Source: Fistulifera solaris (lineage: Eukaryota > Bacillariophyta > Bacillariophyceae > Naviculales > Stauroneidaceae). From it: 64,000 bases of DNA. The DNA is taken from positions 310,001-374,000 of the forward strand of contig AP026172.1 of assembly GCA_030295235.1 (NCBI GenBank). The letters run 5' to 3'. The translations under genes were made by a program, and so were the position numbers. Below, piece after piece: positions 21,702-33,882 of this stretch; the stretch's first letter is position 1, and every line of letters starts with the position of its first letter. The notes beneath the pieces are model-generated. The model was not told where the DNA came from. It did not search any database and saw only the letters and a program-made list of their open reading frames with translations.

Positions 21702-21723
21702 CCCGTGTCTCGGGAGACACGGG
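21702..21723. other. Perfect hairpin
   Basis: CCCGTGTCTC (21702-21711), two bases, then GAGACACGGG (21714-21723) form a perfect 10-bp inverted repeat with a two-base loop. No gene is next to it. The whole stretch 21317-22601 is otherwise without a supportable gene. Confidence 0.6.
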
Positions 21724-22601
21724 AACGCACCTCTGCTTGGTACATATCTCTACGGGGGCCTACGTGGAAGTACACAATTTCCCGCACCTTTTATGTACTC
21801 CGAAAAAGATTAGTGTAGTCATGAAGTCGTGATTTCTAGGAACGCCATTCTTGTGTTTTTTGTCTGCGGATCTGAATCACGATCTGAACTATTAGTCGTG
21901 TCATTGTAAGTATTTCATAATCAATCCGTGAACCTGAAAGCTAAGCCCCGCGAGACATATTTACTTTGCGCCTCTAAACACGCCAGTAATGAGAAAGAAA
22001 CAGAATTTCATTTGCTCTTTGTTTCTTGTTTTATCGGCGAGCTATGACTCTTTCTGTAATGATAATGATTTATGGTGGTTTGGTGAATGATGACGATGCG
22101 GTTTGCAAGTTGCAAATGATTTGACGTGTGAATTATTATCTAACCAAAACTACTGAAGCTCAAGGTCAAGCCTCTAAGAACTATTTACTCTGTGGACGGA
22201 GTTTTTCGAACTTACGTTTCACCGCAACTTTAAGACTCAAAACTTAAAATTTATAGTTTGGTTCATGTTTTCTATTTAGTTCTGAGGCACTTTCGATAAA
22301 TTCTGAACTAAACAGCAAGGTTTCATGTTCCACACCTAAGGATGACATTCTACATCTGCCCTTCAGTAATTTGCTCAATTGGAGATGTCGCCCTTCCGAT
22401 CATATTTCGCGTCAAGATTATTTTTGAGAAGCCCGAGTTGTTTCGTCGCTATCCGTAGCCTCCTCTGTGCATACAATTTTCGTTTCGCAGGTAGATGAAC
22501 TATTCAAGTATTTAGATCTTCTTGTTTTCATGTCCTAAGCGATCCAGTGATCCTTTTCTTCATAAATTCCTCACAGTATAAATCTCATCATTTTTCGAAG
22601 A

Positions 22602-23661
22602 ATGAAGGTAGTGACAACGCTGGAAAAGAAGCGCAAGACGGTCAAAGATGGGCCACGTCGTCCTCTCACGGCGTACAATCTTTTCTTTCAAATTGGCCGC
22701 CAACGTCTTGTAAACGGAGAATCCGTTGAAGACATCTCCGTTACTGACATTGACAACATGACTATCCACCAACAAGCAAGGCACAAGCTGAGGACCACAC
22801 ACCAACGAACGCACGGAAAGATTGGTTTTCAAGAGCTGGCCAAGACTTTGGGCAAAAATGGAGGGCTCTTGATCCGCTTTGCAAACGCCGCTTGGACGAG
22901 CTCGCAATACAAGAGAAAAAGCGGTATGCAACGGAAATGGCTGTTTGGAAAAAGAATCAAGAAGCTTTGTTTTCCGTGAAGGCTAAGAATGCAACCCTCG
23001 TGAGACCTTCAGTCATGAAGCTTCGAACAAAGAACAGCACTGCGCAGTCGAGAAAGATCATTTCTCAGCCCCAACCAATATCTTCTGCAATTGTGAAGCA
23101 TCCCTTTGACAATTCGACAGGCTACCATGATCAAGGAAATGACATAGCGCATTCAGAAGGCTTTCACAGATATGTACCCCCCTCGCACGGAAGTTCAAGC
23201 GGGTTTCCATCCGTCCAATTTGCAGAATGAGCACTTTCATCAGTACCCGCCATACACGGAGTCGTATCATAACCATCCCTATGATGCACCAACAAGTGTG
23301 TGGCATGGGGCGACCGGCACCATGCAAAGCGACTTCCGAGCCCTATTGTATGGCACCTTGTGAACCCTTCCATCCTCTTTCGCCTCGCAAAGTCAGTCTC
23401 TCAAGCTGTCAGCCCATGGAGTGCGCCGCATCCTACGATGGCATCGAACCCGTACAAATCAAAGAGTGGACTCAGCCGCTCCCGCCGCATAATGTGTATG
23501 AAGACTATCACCATCCATATCAGGTGGCCCGCCCTATCGACCAACACACTCATCTCTCGTGTGAAGAGACCAACGTGTTTCATTCCTTGAGGAATATTGA
23601 CATGGACTTTTTGTCTGTGCATTGCGAAGATAACAATGATATCTCAGTTTTGGGTATGTGA
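22602..23661 (+). CDS. HMG-box protein
   Basis: This is a DNA-binding HMG-box protein of the plant/diatom type. Helix 1 is PRRPLTAYNLFFQIGRQRLV. After a long insertion of about 50 residues come helices 2 and 3: IGFQELAKTLGK then WRALDPLCKRRLDELAIQEKKRYATEM AVWKK. The rest is low-complexity, rich in His, Pro, Ser and Tyr, and ends in NIDMDFLSV. Three one-base breaks need correction: A5 at 22854-22858 (one missing), C6 at 23177-23182 (one extra) and G4 at 23307-23310 (one extra). After them the protein is about 350 residues. It may act as a transcriptional or chromatin factor; targets are unknown. Confidence 0.78.
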
Positions 23662-23879
23662 ATTCACCACAATACATAAGCCGTAATTGTTTCCGTTCAG
23701 GCAAGCATGCCTCGCTGGGAACTCCTTTTTCATTCATTTAAATAGATACTCCGTACATGACCATACGTTGCCTCAGTCATATTTCTTTTGTGTTAACTTT
23801 TGATCGTTTTTGTTTTATTGCGTGTAACCAAAATGTTGATATCTATAAAGTCAAAGTCAGCAACAAAAGTGTTCTACAA

Positions 23880-26800
23880 ATTAATGGGCATAATGTTGCC
23901 TGATGGCGAAGGCCGAAGGAAGCCATTGATAGGAGGAGAAGTCGGATCGGGAAGTTTGGCAGGATCGGAGCTCAAAAAATAATAACCAGCCGCACGGGAC
24001 CTTGCTTCGGATACACTGAGATAAGAAGCATCGCTGTCGATCCACAAGATCATGTCACTGGCCCGATAGCGGACAACACTGGACGGATGAGATGCACAGT
24101 AATTGAGTAGCTGCGTTAACGTCTCCATGGTTTTCATTGTAGGCTTGGCCTGACACACTCGCGATGGACCCCAATGCCGGTAACATTTGTCGATGGCCCG
24201 AGCGTAATATAATAAAACGCCAAGGATTTGTTGTAACAAGTTGATGTTCTTTGCATCCAAATGTGGCTGCAAGTTCGATGCGTTTGTTGGCGCCTGTGCT
24301 GTGATGATGCTGAGGCACCCGTCAGTGATTACACGGTTTTGGCCTTGGCTTTGCGGGGCGTGGGCAACGGTGGGTAGTCATCTTGAAGGGGGTGTCTGCC
24401 GAACGGAAATGGATAGGCGAGGCAAGAGGCGTACTGGGGACATCAGGGGCAAAGGTCACGGATTTGCGAATGGGGGTTCGGACAGGTACAGCGAGGGAGG
24501 GGCTTTTGGTTGGGGCACCCAATAATGCGTCAACAAGATTTTTGGCTCAGCAACGTGACTGTCGGCCGTGGGCAGAAGAGGGGAAGTGACGGATGTGGTA
24601 CGTAATGCCTGAGTGACATCACGTAAGCCAGCCAACAAGAGATCGGATGCCGAAGAAGTGGGCATTGTGACGTGCGTCGGAAACCATTCCAATGTGTTGG
24701 TGATGTGTTCCGTTTTGGTATCCCATATCCAGACACAAAAACACGGATAGGAATCAAGTGCAGGCCCAAGATACCAGCCTTCAACAGCGTGCGAAGCCCA
24801 CGAGGCATGTTGCCCCGGCTTTTTGTGAACCAATACTTTGGTGCCGGGAGGTCCAAACAGGGTTCAATCAAAATTAAAGGCGCCATAAACTTGGGCATAA
24901 GCCAAAAGTTTGGGATTGATTCGAGAAGCGCAAAGAAGGTTGAGAGTAAGCAGCGCCTGGGGAACTAATTGATCCCAAAGATGAAGGGGGAAGTTGCGGT
25001 CGGTACTGCACAATCCCGCAATGAAATGATTTTGAAAAGTGTGGATGGCGATTCGGCTGCGTTGCAGCGATGCACATGCGTTGGTGTGAGTTGAAAGTCA
25101 ATGTTGGCATCCCCCATGAACTCTTTCAATGAAATGTCACATTCGTTGTCCAGGCGATGTAAGCGAGGCTTAAGACCGGCACGGCATAATGTTGTATGGA
25201 CGGTTTTGAAAGCCGCCAAGATGTCAAAAGCTTTGCGACTGGCGATGGGCTCAGCGAAGATGCAGTTGCTGTCATAGTCATACATGACAAACAGATAGTT
25301 GTTACCGGTGCTGGAGAGGGCCGGAAAACGTCCGGTTTGGTCGCTATATTTCTGGCCGGTGGGCTGAATAATGCCGGCAAAACAATGGTGAGAGAGTTCA
25401 GCGTCCGATGCCGGAGGGGGGAAAGCATCGTCTAGTGTAGCTGCCTTGTTGATTGGGGGTTTAGCGAAGGACAAAATACCGCGGCGCTTGGTGGAGGCCG
25501 AAGGTTTTTGCGAATTTGGTCCATATGACCCTTAGCTGTGGCAACAGAGAGAGGTGGATGCTGACAAAGCGTCACACGAAAGGCCAGGGAAATGAGGCAG
25601 TAAATCCCGCTGAAGAGCAACATTCAAAGTGGACAAGGCCGGGGAAAATAATGCCGCATGTGCAAATGCGACCAAAGATGCCGGAGTGGTGATGGCAACA
25701 CTAGCATTAGCTGACTCTGACAGAAAATCCGAGTCAACAGTATCCTGAGTCACGGGTAAAACGGTAGCACCCTCAGACACCTCCGCGGGTTGGGGCGGGG
25801 ACGGGGCACCCTCAGACATGAGGGCTTGTGAGCTGATGAGACACTGCTCACCCACAGACACAGACGGACTGACAATGGCGTGCGTGGGTGCGACACACCC
25901 TCAGACACCGCCAAGGGTGACAGAGGAGATGACTACGAGACATCCGCAGACACTGCCAGAGGGGCGTTCGACAAACGCGGGGACGATTCCCTCACAGACT
26001 CCGCCATGGTGGTAAACGCGACGGCAGTGCATGGCGCACCCTCAGACATGGGGGAAGGAGAGGGAAGAGGCAAAGTCCACAATTTGGTGACCGGGCGCCA
26101 AACCAGACAAGATAACTGCACCATTGTAATGGACATGAATATTGTGTGCAGTGAACTCAACACGACAACCTGCATCACAAAGCTGACCGATAGACAGAAG
26201 CGGTTTGGTGTGTAGATTGGGGACAATATGTGCCCGCCGGGCAGAAAGTGGCAAAGCTGGCAACGCAAGAATTGCATCATGAGTGGAGTACATGAGGGTG
26301 CCATTGGGGTTGGCAATGGTAATGGGATTGGTGGTGGGCACGCAGGACTCAACAGGTGTGTCAACAGGTAAAAAGTGGCTGGTGCAGCCGGAGTTGGCAA
26401 TGCCATCGGTAAAGGGAGAAATACGGGCGGGAGGACCTACAGTAGAAACATTAAATGCTGATTCAGAAGTATTAATATCGGTATCAGGTTGTATAATGTG
26501 TACTGTAGGCTTCCCCCGTCCTCATGCTTGAGCAGAGGGAGCAGCAGGAGCATGAGGAGCCCGACGGCCACCGATGTTGATCTTGTTGCTACCCTTGGTG
26601 CTCTTCGCCGACTTGAGTGTGGCAGTGTGAACGTGTCCATCCGCCAGGTGGTTGCATTTTTGCTGGTATGCTCAGCGTTCAAACCAAGACCGTGCATCAA
26701 GCAATAATACATGCGAAAACCCCCTTCCGCGACCACTTCAAACAGATTCGTGAGTGCAGGTGTCGTGGTACTCGCGAGCGGCAACGCCGGTGGGACGGTA

Positions 26801-27189
26801 GCAGGGATTGTAGTACCAGCTGCATTTGCCTGTTGATATCCCGTGGAAGAGGTGGTGAGTTGTTCTTGCAATGCCTTGTGTTCCGCGGTGAAATATTCCA
26901 CAAAGTTTTCTTAAGTTTTGTCTGCTTCGGGACGACGACGCCAAGCATCAATGGCCGACTGAAGTGTGCCATGGCCTGCAGTTGCAAAAATTTTGAGAGT
27001 GTGATCCATCACAGCACAATCTGACAATGGTTCTTCCGCCACGACAGCAAAATCACGGATTTCCACATGGCGATTCCACAATGCCTGAATGGGCTCGTCG
27101 GACGTCCACGCGGTGGCAAGGCTGAGACGATTGGTTTCAATCTCGGCGGCCGTTATCTTGGTGAACTTGTCCTTAAGATAGACCAGCAT
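23880..27189 (-). mobile_element. Ty1/copia-type retrotransposon remnant (CoDi-like), reverse transcriptase deleted
   Basis: Read on the minus strand: gag (27189-26440, ending in a YYCLMHGLGLNAEHTSKN knuckle-like motif), a protease region (SGCTSHFLPVDTP then VPTTNPITIANPNGTLMYST), integrase (YSDQTGRF, RLHRLDNECD and HRCNAAES, the three catalytic acids present) and the post-integrase segment VHKKPGQHASWASHAVEGWY. Next comes an RNase H-like fragment (LLNYCASHPSSVVRYRASDM then ILWIDSDASYLSV). The whole reverse transcriptase domain is absent at a junction near 24310-24330. The protease Asp is Asn (codon 26395-26393). The 5' and 3' ends are truncated and I see no LTRs. It is a dead copy. Confidence 0.85.
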
Positions 27190-27749
27190 GGTATACGCCC
27201 GACACCTGACTGGTTTCCAAGCATAATCAATACAAAACTCCCCTTCGCGTTAGTAAACTGGTTGTCTCGGTATCAGCAGTATGCCGTGTCCGGAACCTCG
27301 GCAGCCCTTTGCTACGCTCACACGACAACCAATCAGGGTACCGGTAACGGTGACTTAAAACTTGAATTGCAAGCCTGGCATTCATTAACAATCTAATCAT
27401 CTCATAACTGTGCGTCGATGTCCAACGATACGTCAAACCTCAAACCTCAAAGATCGATCACATCGCAGCGTTACAAGAACTGTATTGCCAGGTACACATG
27501 GAATATCAAATACCTCGAACGAATACCGTCCTTAAAGAAAAAATATAAAGCATGTTTTGTATCACCAACAATCTTGAACTCTCTTCGCCTCTGCGACATT
27601 TGCAAAGGATCTATTTTCTTTTCCATTCGTCGCGACGGGCGAGAGGAAAGGGAAGGAGTCGCATTCTCCTTTGTCTTTAGAGAGTGGTGTCAACAAAGAA
27701 ACAAACGAAACAGTATCTGTTAACAACCAAGCATTTCCGAAAAATCATC

Positions 27750-28446
27750 ATGACAACTTACTATAAGGTTCTAGAGGTATCAGCGGACGCGTCTCTTTTG
27801 GACATCAAAAAAGCTTATCGACGTTTAGCGCTGCAGCATCATCCCGATCGGAATCACGGAAGCGCCGCATCGACGGAGCGTTTTAAAGGCATCAGTGAAG
27901 CATACGAAGTCCTTTCGGATCCGGAACGAAGGAAAGAATACAATCGAAGTCTGCTGCTCGGGAAATCTACAACAACAGCGCGACCTCCCTGTACAACACC
28001 ACCTCATTATAGGAATCCGTACGATCAATTCGATGACTTATTCCGCAATGATCCGTTTTTCAGCGAGGCGTTTCGCGATTTGGACGATGCTTTCGTACGA
28101 AACTTTCAAAACAAGGCCCCGCGATCGCAGAAACACCCGCAAGGTTGGCTTCCCTGGATTTTTGAACATGTGTGGTATTGACTTGCAGATGAGCACCACC
28201 TACCGATCGAACGATGGTACCTTCACCGCAACTCAATACAGTTCCAAGGCAGGAAAGACGTACACGGACCGCAAGACGCGAACGTATCGAGATGAGCGGG
28301 GTCGGCAAGTCACCGTGCACTCTATGGAAAAAGATGGTGATAAGATAGAAGACAAGTACATTGATCACGTGCGGGTAGAGAGAACCATCAATGGAGTCCG
28401 ATTGCCCATCGAATCGGTCATGTCGGAAGACTCGGGGATACAATGA
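27750..28446 (+). CDS. DnaJ (Hsp40) protein, DNAJB-like
   Basis: It opens with a J domain: MTTYYKVLEVSADASLLDIK, AYRRLALQHHPDRN with the HPD motif, and YEVLSDPERRKEYN. A phenylalanine-rich segment follows (NPYDQFDDLFRNDPFFSEAF), then a beta-rich C-terminus (GIDLQMSTTYRSNDGTFTAT) and a charged tail. This is a cytosolic Hsp70 co-chaperone. The ATG at 27750 starts the J domain directly; the open frame continues upstream to 27684 but is not conserved in look. One surplus base at T5 28159-28163 shifts the frame before GIDLQ. With four Ts the protein is continuous, about 230 residues. Confidence 0.88.
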
Positions 28447-29289
28447 TGACATAAAAAACGCTTTCCTGTTGTCGATTATTTTATTTGCGACAAGGATGAG
28501 CCTTGGGAAATGCTCTTCCCGTCCTTCATGTTACTTTTTGTCAACTTTCCCGTTGATATTGTTGAGGAAAGTTTATGCCAAGACCCATCGACTCTCGGCA
28601 TCGGCAAGAGCTTGTAGAAACTTTTGAGACTTACAGTCACTGAAAGCAAACGAGGGTAACGGAAGCGATTTTTTAATGATGCCGACCGACTTCCGTCACT
28701 ACGACTCGACCGTTGCCAAGAGTAGTCCTAGACTAATCATGTCCATAACTCCATTTAATCGTCCCGCGGATTAGTTCTTTGTTGCAGATCGTCTTTGTAG
28801 CTGCTGAAAGAACAAATGCAGTGCGGGGAATCGACGCGGGCAGAGTCGCCAAGTGAACTTTTAGTTAGAGACTTTCATCATCATCATCTCAACTTTCATG
28901 GAGTGCGTTTTTCGTTTTATAGATATACTCGGCTATAGGCGACGAATGCATTGCATCCTCGATACTTTACGTGGAAAAAACTCCCAAATTTATCATCTAA
29001 AACGTGACTATAGTCCCAAGTGTAGGTTTAAGGTCACCAGGACTACCTGTCGTGAGTCACGATTGCGTAATGCATCGCATCTCTCGAAAATAATGGCAGA
29101 TGATCATCCTACTACAGCTGTTTGCATAATGGCCCAGACTTCATGTAGGCTCCGTAGAAGCCTACCACAACGGAGTTGAGTCGCGGTCCGACTACTCCTC
29201 CGCCCTACTGCCATCGCGACAAATCTCGTGTTGTTTTCGAGAATGCCGATCCTATCATTACATTGCTAATAACACTTGCAGACTGCTTT

Positions 29290-29363
29290 AGTCAGGCACG
29301 ATCAACACACATATTGTTCCTTTTTTTATTTAGCGTCGATTGGTATATATATCGTGCCTGACT
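29290..29363. repeat. 13-bp perfect inverted repeat with 48-bp spacer
   Basis: AGTCAGGCACGAT (29290-29302) and ATCGTGCCTGACT (29351-29363) are exact reverse complements around an AT-rich spacer. They lie in a long stretch (28447-30230) without a supportable gene. This could be a small remnant of an inverted-repeat transposon or a stem-loop in an RNA. Downstream, 29420-29640 holds short in-frame pieces, including an acidic DDEDGSDDMDKLPSEGEIED, which may be the decayed end of a gene. Confidence 0.5.
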
Positions 29364-30230
29364 CGCAACATTTCGGTTCTTAAAACTGTCGGTGAAAATT
29401 GGCACACGTTTGTGTGCAGTGATGACTCGCCGCTATAAAGACAAATGGATTTGTGGAGAGCATTTCCTTCAGACCTTGAAAGATCATCACCTAGCACTCA
29501 AAGAGAGCTTGGTTCAACAAAATTGACACGATCATTGTTGAAGAAAGCCGTTCCAATCATGAAATCGATGATGAAGACGGAAGTGACGATATGGACAAGT
29601 TGCCGTCAGAGGGCGAAATAGAGGATGAAACAGACTAAACAGCGCTGGATCGCTTCAGCGCTCATGGCAGAGTACTAATTTCATGTAATTTCAACTTACT
29701 TTATCAAGAAATTCGCTTTAAGATGCAGCAACATGAACAAGAATGGTAATGAGGGCATGTTGCAAGTTGCAAGAAGGGAGCGAGATTTTGCGCGAAACGG
29801 TGCGTGCCTGTCGGTCGTGTGACGATGCGTGACTGACCTGGGACTGAAATGAAACCGACCATTTGTTCAAAAAAAGGTAGGTTTAAAAAGAATTGATGAC
29901 AAGAAATTGCTGTCAAATATGATTAGTGTCAGTATGATCAGAATTTATTTTCTGAAAAAGATGCTTTTTCAGTCAAATCATAGGTTTTCGTGAAGTAGAC
30001 TTAGCTCGTACGCGAAAATGGCACGTAGATTTTGTACTATCCGGTACATTTTCTACGAAATTTACATAGGTCAGTGACCGGAAGCAAACAGCTGTACGTA
30101 AATGATAGAGTAATTATAACGATGCATGATAATGTCCAGATGTTTTATTAATTTGAATATTGAGAAGTCGGTTAATGGGTTGAACCAAGAGTCAGCTACG
30201 AGAAGAAGAATCTTTTAAAAGACGACGACG

Positions 30231-31663
30231 ATGCTTTCGCAATCACTGCGACGCTTGCGACCGATTTGGGGGGAACGTGCAACTACTAGGTCTCGTTACT
30301 CGCCTCTCGGGATTTACCTTTCTCAAGGTCATAGCAGCACTCATAGCCATACGGATAGTCAGGACGACAATACACGCGAATGGGATTATCAGTTCAAAAA
30401 ACTCCGCAAACACATTCAAGACATTGAAGCAGGAAAACGACGGAATGCCGACATTCCGTATCCACAAAACGACCCCGTCTTGGCGAAATGGATGAAACTT
30501 CAGAGGAACGCCTACTATTCTCGGCTAGAAGGCAAAACTAGTCCTTTAACACAACAGCAAAAAGAAAAACTCGAAGCTATCGGCTATCCCAATCCTACAC
30601 ATTCAAAGTTCTGGGAGAAACGATTTTTCCAACTAGAAGAGTTTGTGCGGGCACATGGCTGTTTTCCGTACGATCAAGAGCTCTCTGCGCTTTCGGATGC
30701 GGATCGGAAGCTTTATTGGTGGTGTGAGAGTCAGAAAAAGGCCTACAAATTGCATCGAGCTGGACAAACTTCGTCCATGACGGCCGAAAGAGAAGAAAAA
30801 TTGAGTCAGTTGGGAATTTGCTGGAATGCAGACGAAGAGAGTTGGCACAATCGGTACCAAGAACTGGCAGAATATCGTAAAGAACACGGAGACTGTCTCG
30901 TACCGGCGAATTACGTCAATGCGTCGCTTGCGAAGTGGGTGGGGCAACAACGATTTCATTACAAACTATTCCTTGAGGGAAAACCGGGTGGTATCGCGAA
31001 GGAGCGTATTGATTTGCTCAATGAATTAGATTTCGTATGGAATGCATTTGATGCAATTTGGTCGGCACGATACGAGGAGTTGCGTCAGTATCATGAGCGT
31101 CACGGTAACTGTCGTGTCCTTTCGAGTACCCCGAAAATCCAGGCTTGGCTTTCTGGGTATTTGAACAAAGGAGAACTTACAAAGCAAGGAACGGAATGCC
31201 AGAAGAGAGAATTCAACAGCTCGAAGAATTGGGTTTTGAATGGAATGTACAAGATGCTAAATGGTGGGATCAGTACAACGAGCTGCGAAAGTATCATCAA
31301 CAACGCGGTGATTGCTTGGTCCCGACAAAATACCGGGCGAACCAATATCTTTCAAATTGGGTACAACGACAGCGAAAACTCGGCAAAAGTGAAGAAGTTG
31401 ATCAAGAACGCATCCGTGCACTAGAGTCGCTCGATTTTTGTTGGGACGCGCGAGATGCGCTTTGGATGAAACGATACAAAGAACTTGAAGAATACGTAAA
31501 AATGAACGGATACGGAAATGCTCCTTCGGCCAAGCATCTTCCATCACTGAGAAGATGGTTCAGCAACCAAGTGAAACAGCAAAGGCTTCGCTTGGAAGGA
31601 CAACCGAGTAGTATGACTGAAAGTCGATTGCAACGATTGAAGAAACTGGGCTTTATTCTTTAG
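30231..31663 (+). CDS. Helicase-associated (HA) repeat protein
   Basis: It has six tandem repeats of about 70 residues of the helicase-associated domain (PF03457 type). Each has W-x-x-x-(Y/F)-x-x-L near the start and a LxxLGF/LDF-x-W end: WHNRYQELAEYRKEHGDCLV, WWDQYNELRKYHQQRGDCLV, WMKRYKELEEYVKMNGYGNA. There is no helicase core. The N-terminus (MLSQSLRRLRPIWGERATTR) is basic and could be a mitochondrial presequence. One base is missing at C4 31129-31132. With five Cs the frame passes from HGNCRVLSSTP into ENPGLAFWVFEQRRT. The repeats are thought to bind nucleic acid; the role here is unknown. Confidence 0.85.
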
Positions 31664-31796
31664 CTATAAAATTAGCCTAGGTATTAGAAGCGCGATGAAG
31701 ACGGTGCATTATCTCAGTTCTTAAATAAACACCATTTGCTGGTGACGGGTAATTGGACCCGGAGTATTATTCATCAGTAGCTTGGTCGCTGACGCT

Positions 31797-33845
31797 TTAC
31801 TTGCGCTTTTGTGGAGGCGTGAAGAAGTCGTTCATATCCATCCCAAAATATTCTTCAAAATCTGCAATGGTGGATAGAAGATCGGTGAGATCCAAATCAA
31901 GTGTGAAAAAAGTACAAGCGGTATCCTTACCGTCAAAGCGCAAACCGAGGCCCGAAAAGTCACTTTTGACTTCGTTCCACATATTCCCTCTCGACTCCAT
32001 CTTATCGGCTAGTTTCGCTCTCCTTTGCAGTTCCTCGAACCCCCATGTAGCCTCATCCGATGTAGTGAAACATCCAAAGTAGCCATGAGGGACGGCAATG
32101 CCTAGTGAAAGTCGAGTGATCGGTCCGTGTGATACGTCGTTCGCATTCAATATAATCAGCTCACTTTTCTTTCTTTTTTCCATTGTACAAAACAGATAAG
32201 ATGTAACCGGAATTTTCGGAAACTTCACCACATTTTCTAGGTGCGTACATGGGTTCACCACAGAATTCATATGCCTCAGGCAACCAGCTTTGAACTTGTT
32301 GTGTCTCACAATCAAAACAGGCAATGCCCTGCGGTGGAGCTGCTTGTGCTCCAGTAACACCGACATTCATGTAAATGTACCTATGACGTTGTGTGCAACA
32401 TTCTGGATTTATCAATCCAAAGCTGGAATGGTCTTGATATAGTCTCGTCTTTGTGACCACTCCCCGGCGTATATCAATTGTATACCGCCATAAGGACTTC
32501 TGAGACGCAACGGCACGGTACTGTTCGAGCGACTCGGCCCAAGGCCACTGCAGTGATTTTCTAGCATCGAGCGACGAACTATCGGACCGAATGGCGTCCA
32601 AGATTATGTCATCACCATCTTCGTAGGCGTTAATGAATTGTGCATTAGCGTCCGAAACGTCATCAACCGGAATAGAAAAACTTGCCGGAGCTTTGCCACT
32701 ACCAGGTCGTGGAATCAAATGCAACATGGCGGGTCCATTCCCAATAGTCAGAACGGAACCAGGCTCTTTAGACAAAATGAATTTCATCCCATTTACTGAG
32801 ATATCCGGCTGTACAAACACTCCATAGTTCTTAGTAGCAGCAAAATCATTGATGAGCGCCAAGCCAGGTACATTCGTCAAGGAACGACCTCCTTCCACCA
32901 AAGCGAAGTTGGCGTCGAACTCGTAGGTAACAATCTCGGATTGTTTCGCACCTGTTTCCACAGCATGGAACAAAGCTCGTTTCTGGATGGGATCGTACAC
33001 CATTTTACAACTGAAGGGCATTTCGTCTTTCGGAATGGCGCCGCCCAATCGGGATCGTCCTTCGGTCGACAACGCCAAGGCGTCCATTTTAAACGGTTGA
33101 CCTCCATCCCATAGACTGATCAATCGTTTCGCCCAATACACAGGTCTCGTATTCGATGTATTTTTACGCAAACGATTCAATCCGGGTTGTAAATGATACC
33201 GAAACAGCGGCAGCGGGATATCATTGGCCAAGGATGGTCCCAATTGACGTGTCGAGTCCATACCTTGGTACAATTTCATGCCCTTTTGCGTTCATTAGTG
33301 AATCCGGGTGTACGGACGTATCGAAAACGAGCCGTCACTTCCACTGACGATCCCTCATCGCCGTCGTTCGTGCGAGGAGAAAAAGTGATTCCGAGTATGG
33401 CACCATCTCCTTCGTACGGATGTTGTACCATACGCTCGGGTTGTTGACCATCGGGAACAGGATCCTGTTTGGGTTGTACAATCACCGTTTTGGGTGGCTT
33501 GATGGAGCCCGCACTGAACATGGCTGGACCGGAACGATAGTAACTGCCCACTAAATCGTCGGGAATTTCTCCCTGGGTGGGTGTGCACAAATGATAGGGC
33601 AATTCTGTGAACACGGTCGTATAGCCGGACGCGAAAGCGGTCATGTCGGGTTCTTTGCTTGTTGACGAAGGCGTTGTCGTCGTTGAAGATTCTTCCTGAG
33701 GTATCGTCGCCATACTATACCTTTTCCATGTCCTGATTTTATTGTCTGACAAGGGCGATTGAAATGCAATGACCGGGCGCGATCCGAGCATTATCATTGA
33801 TAATGTCAAAACACAGGATAGATCTGCCGCTGATACAGACCTCAT
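31797..33845 (-). CDS. Carotenoid cleavage oxygenase-like protein, plastid-targeted, iron ligands lost
   Basis: This is a family member of the RPE65/CCD type, about 680 residues after two frame fixes. One base is missing in the A/G run at 33281-33287, and one is extra in the A runs at 32165-32179. It has a signal peptide with VIA|FQSPL, fitting plastid import. Family landmarks are YYRSGPAMFSAG, HPYEGDGAILGI, RTPGFTNERK, INAYED and VPHGYFGCF. Active members bind Fe(II) with four histidines. Here the aligned positions are Lys (SCKMVYDP, codon at 33006), Asn (LINDFAATKNY, 32850), Gln (AQFINAYE, 32640) and Phe (GYFGCF, 32078). It is therefore probably not an oxygenase of the usual kind. It may be a carotenoid-binding or regulatory pseudoenzyme (inference). 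Confidence 0.85.
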
Positions 33846-33882
33846 TGTGATGTTTGCTCTTCGTCTTGATGGTAACGTGGCA

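Noticed and set aside
28898-29361. Two small plus-strand frames (28898-29179 and 29176-29361).
   Set aside because: No domain, no signal, and one crosses the inverted repeat; not supported as genes.
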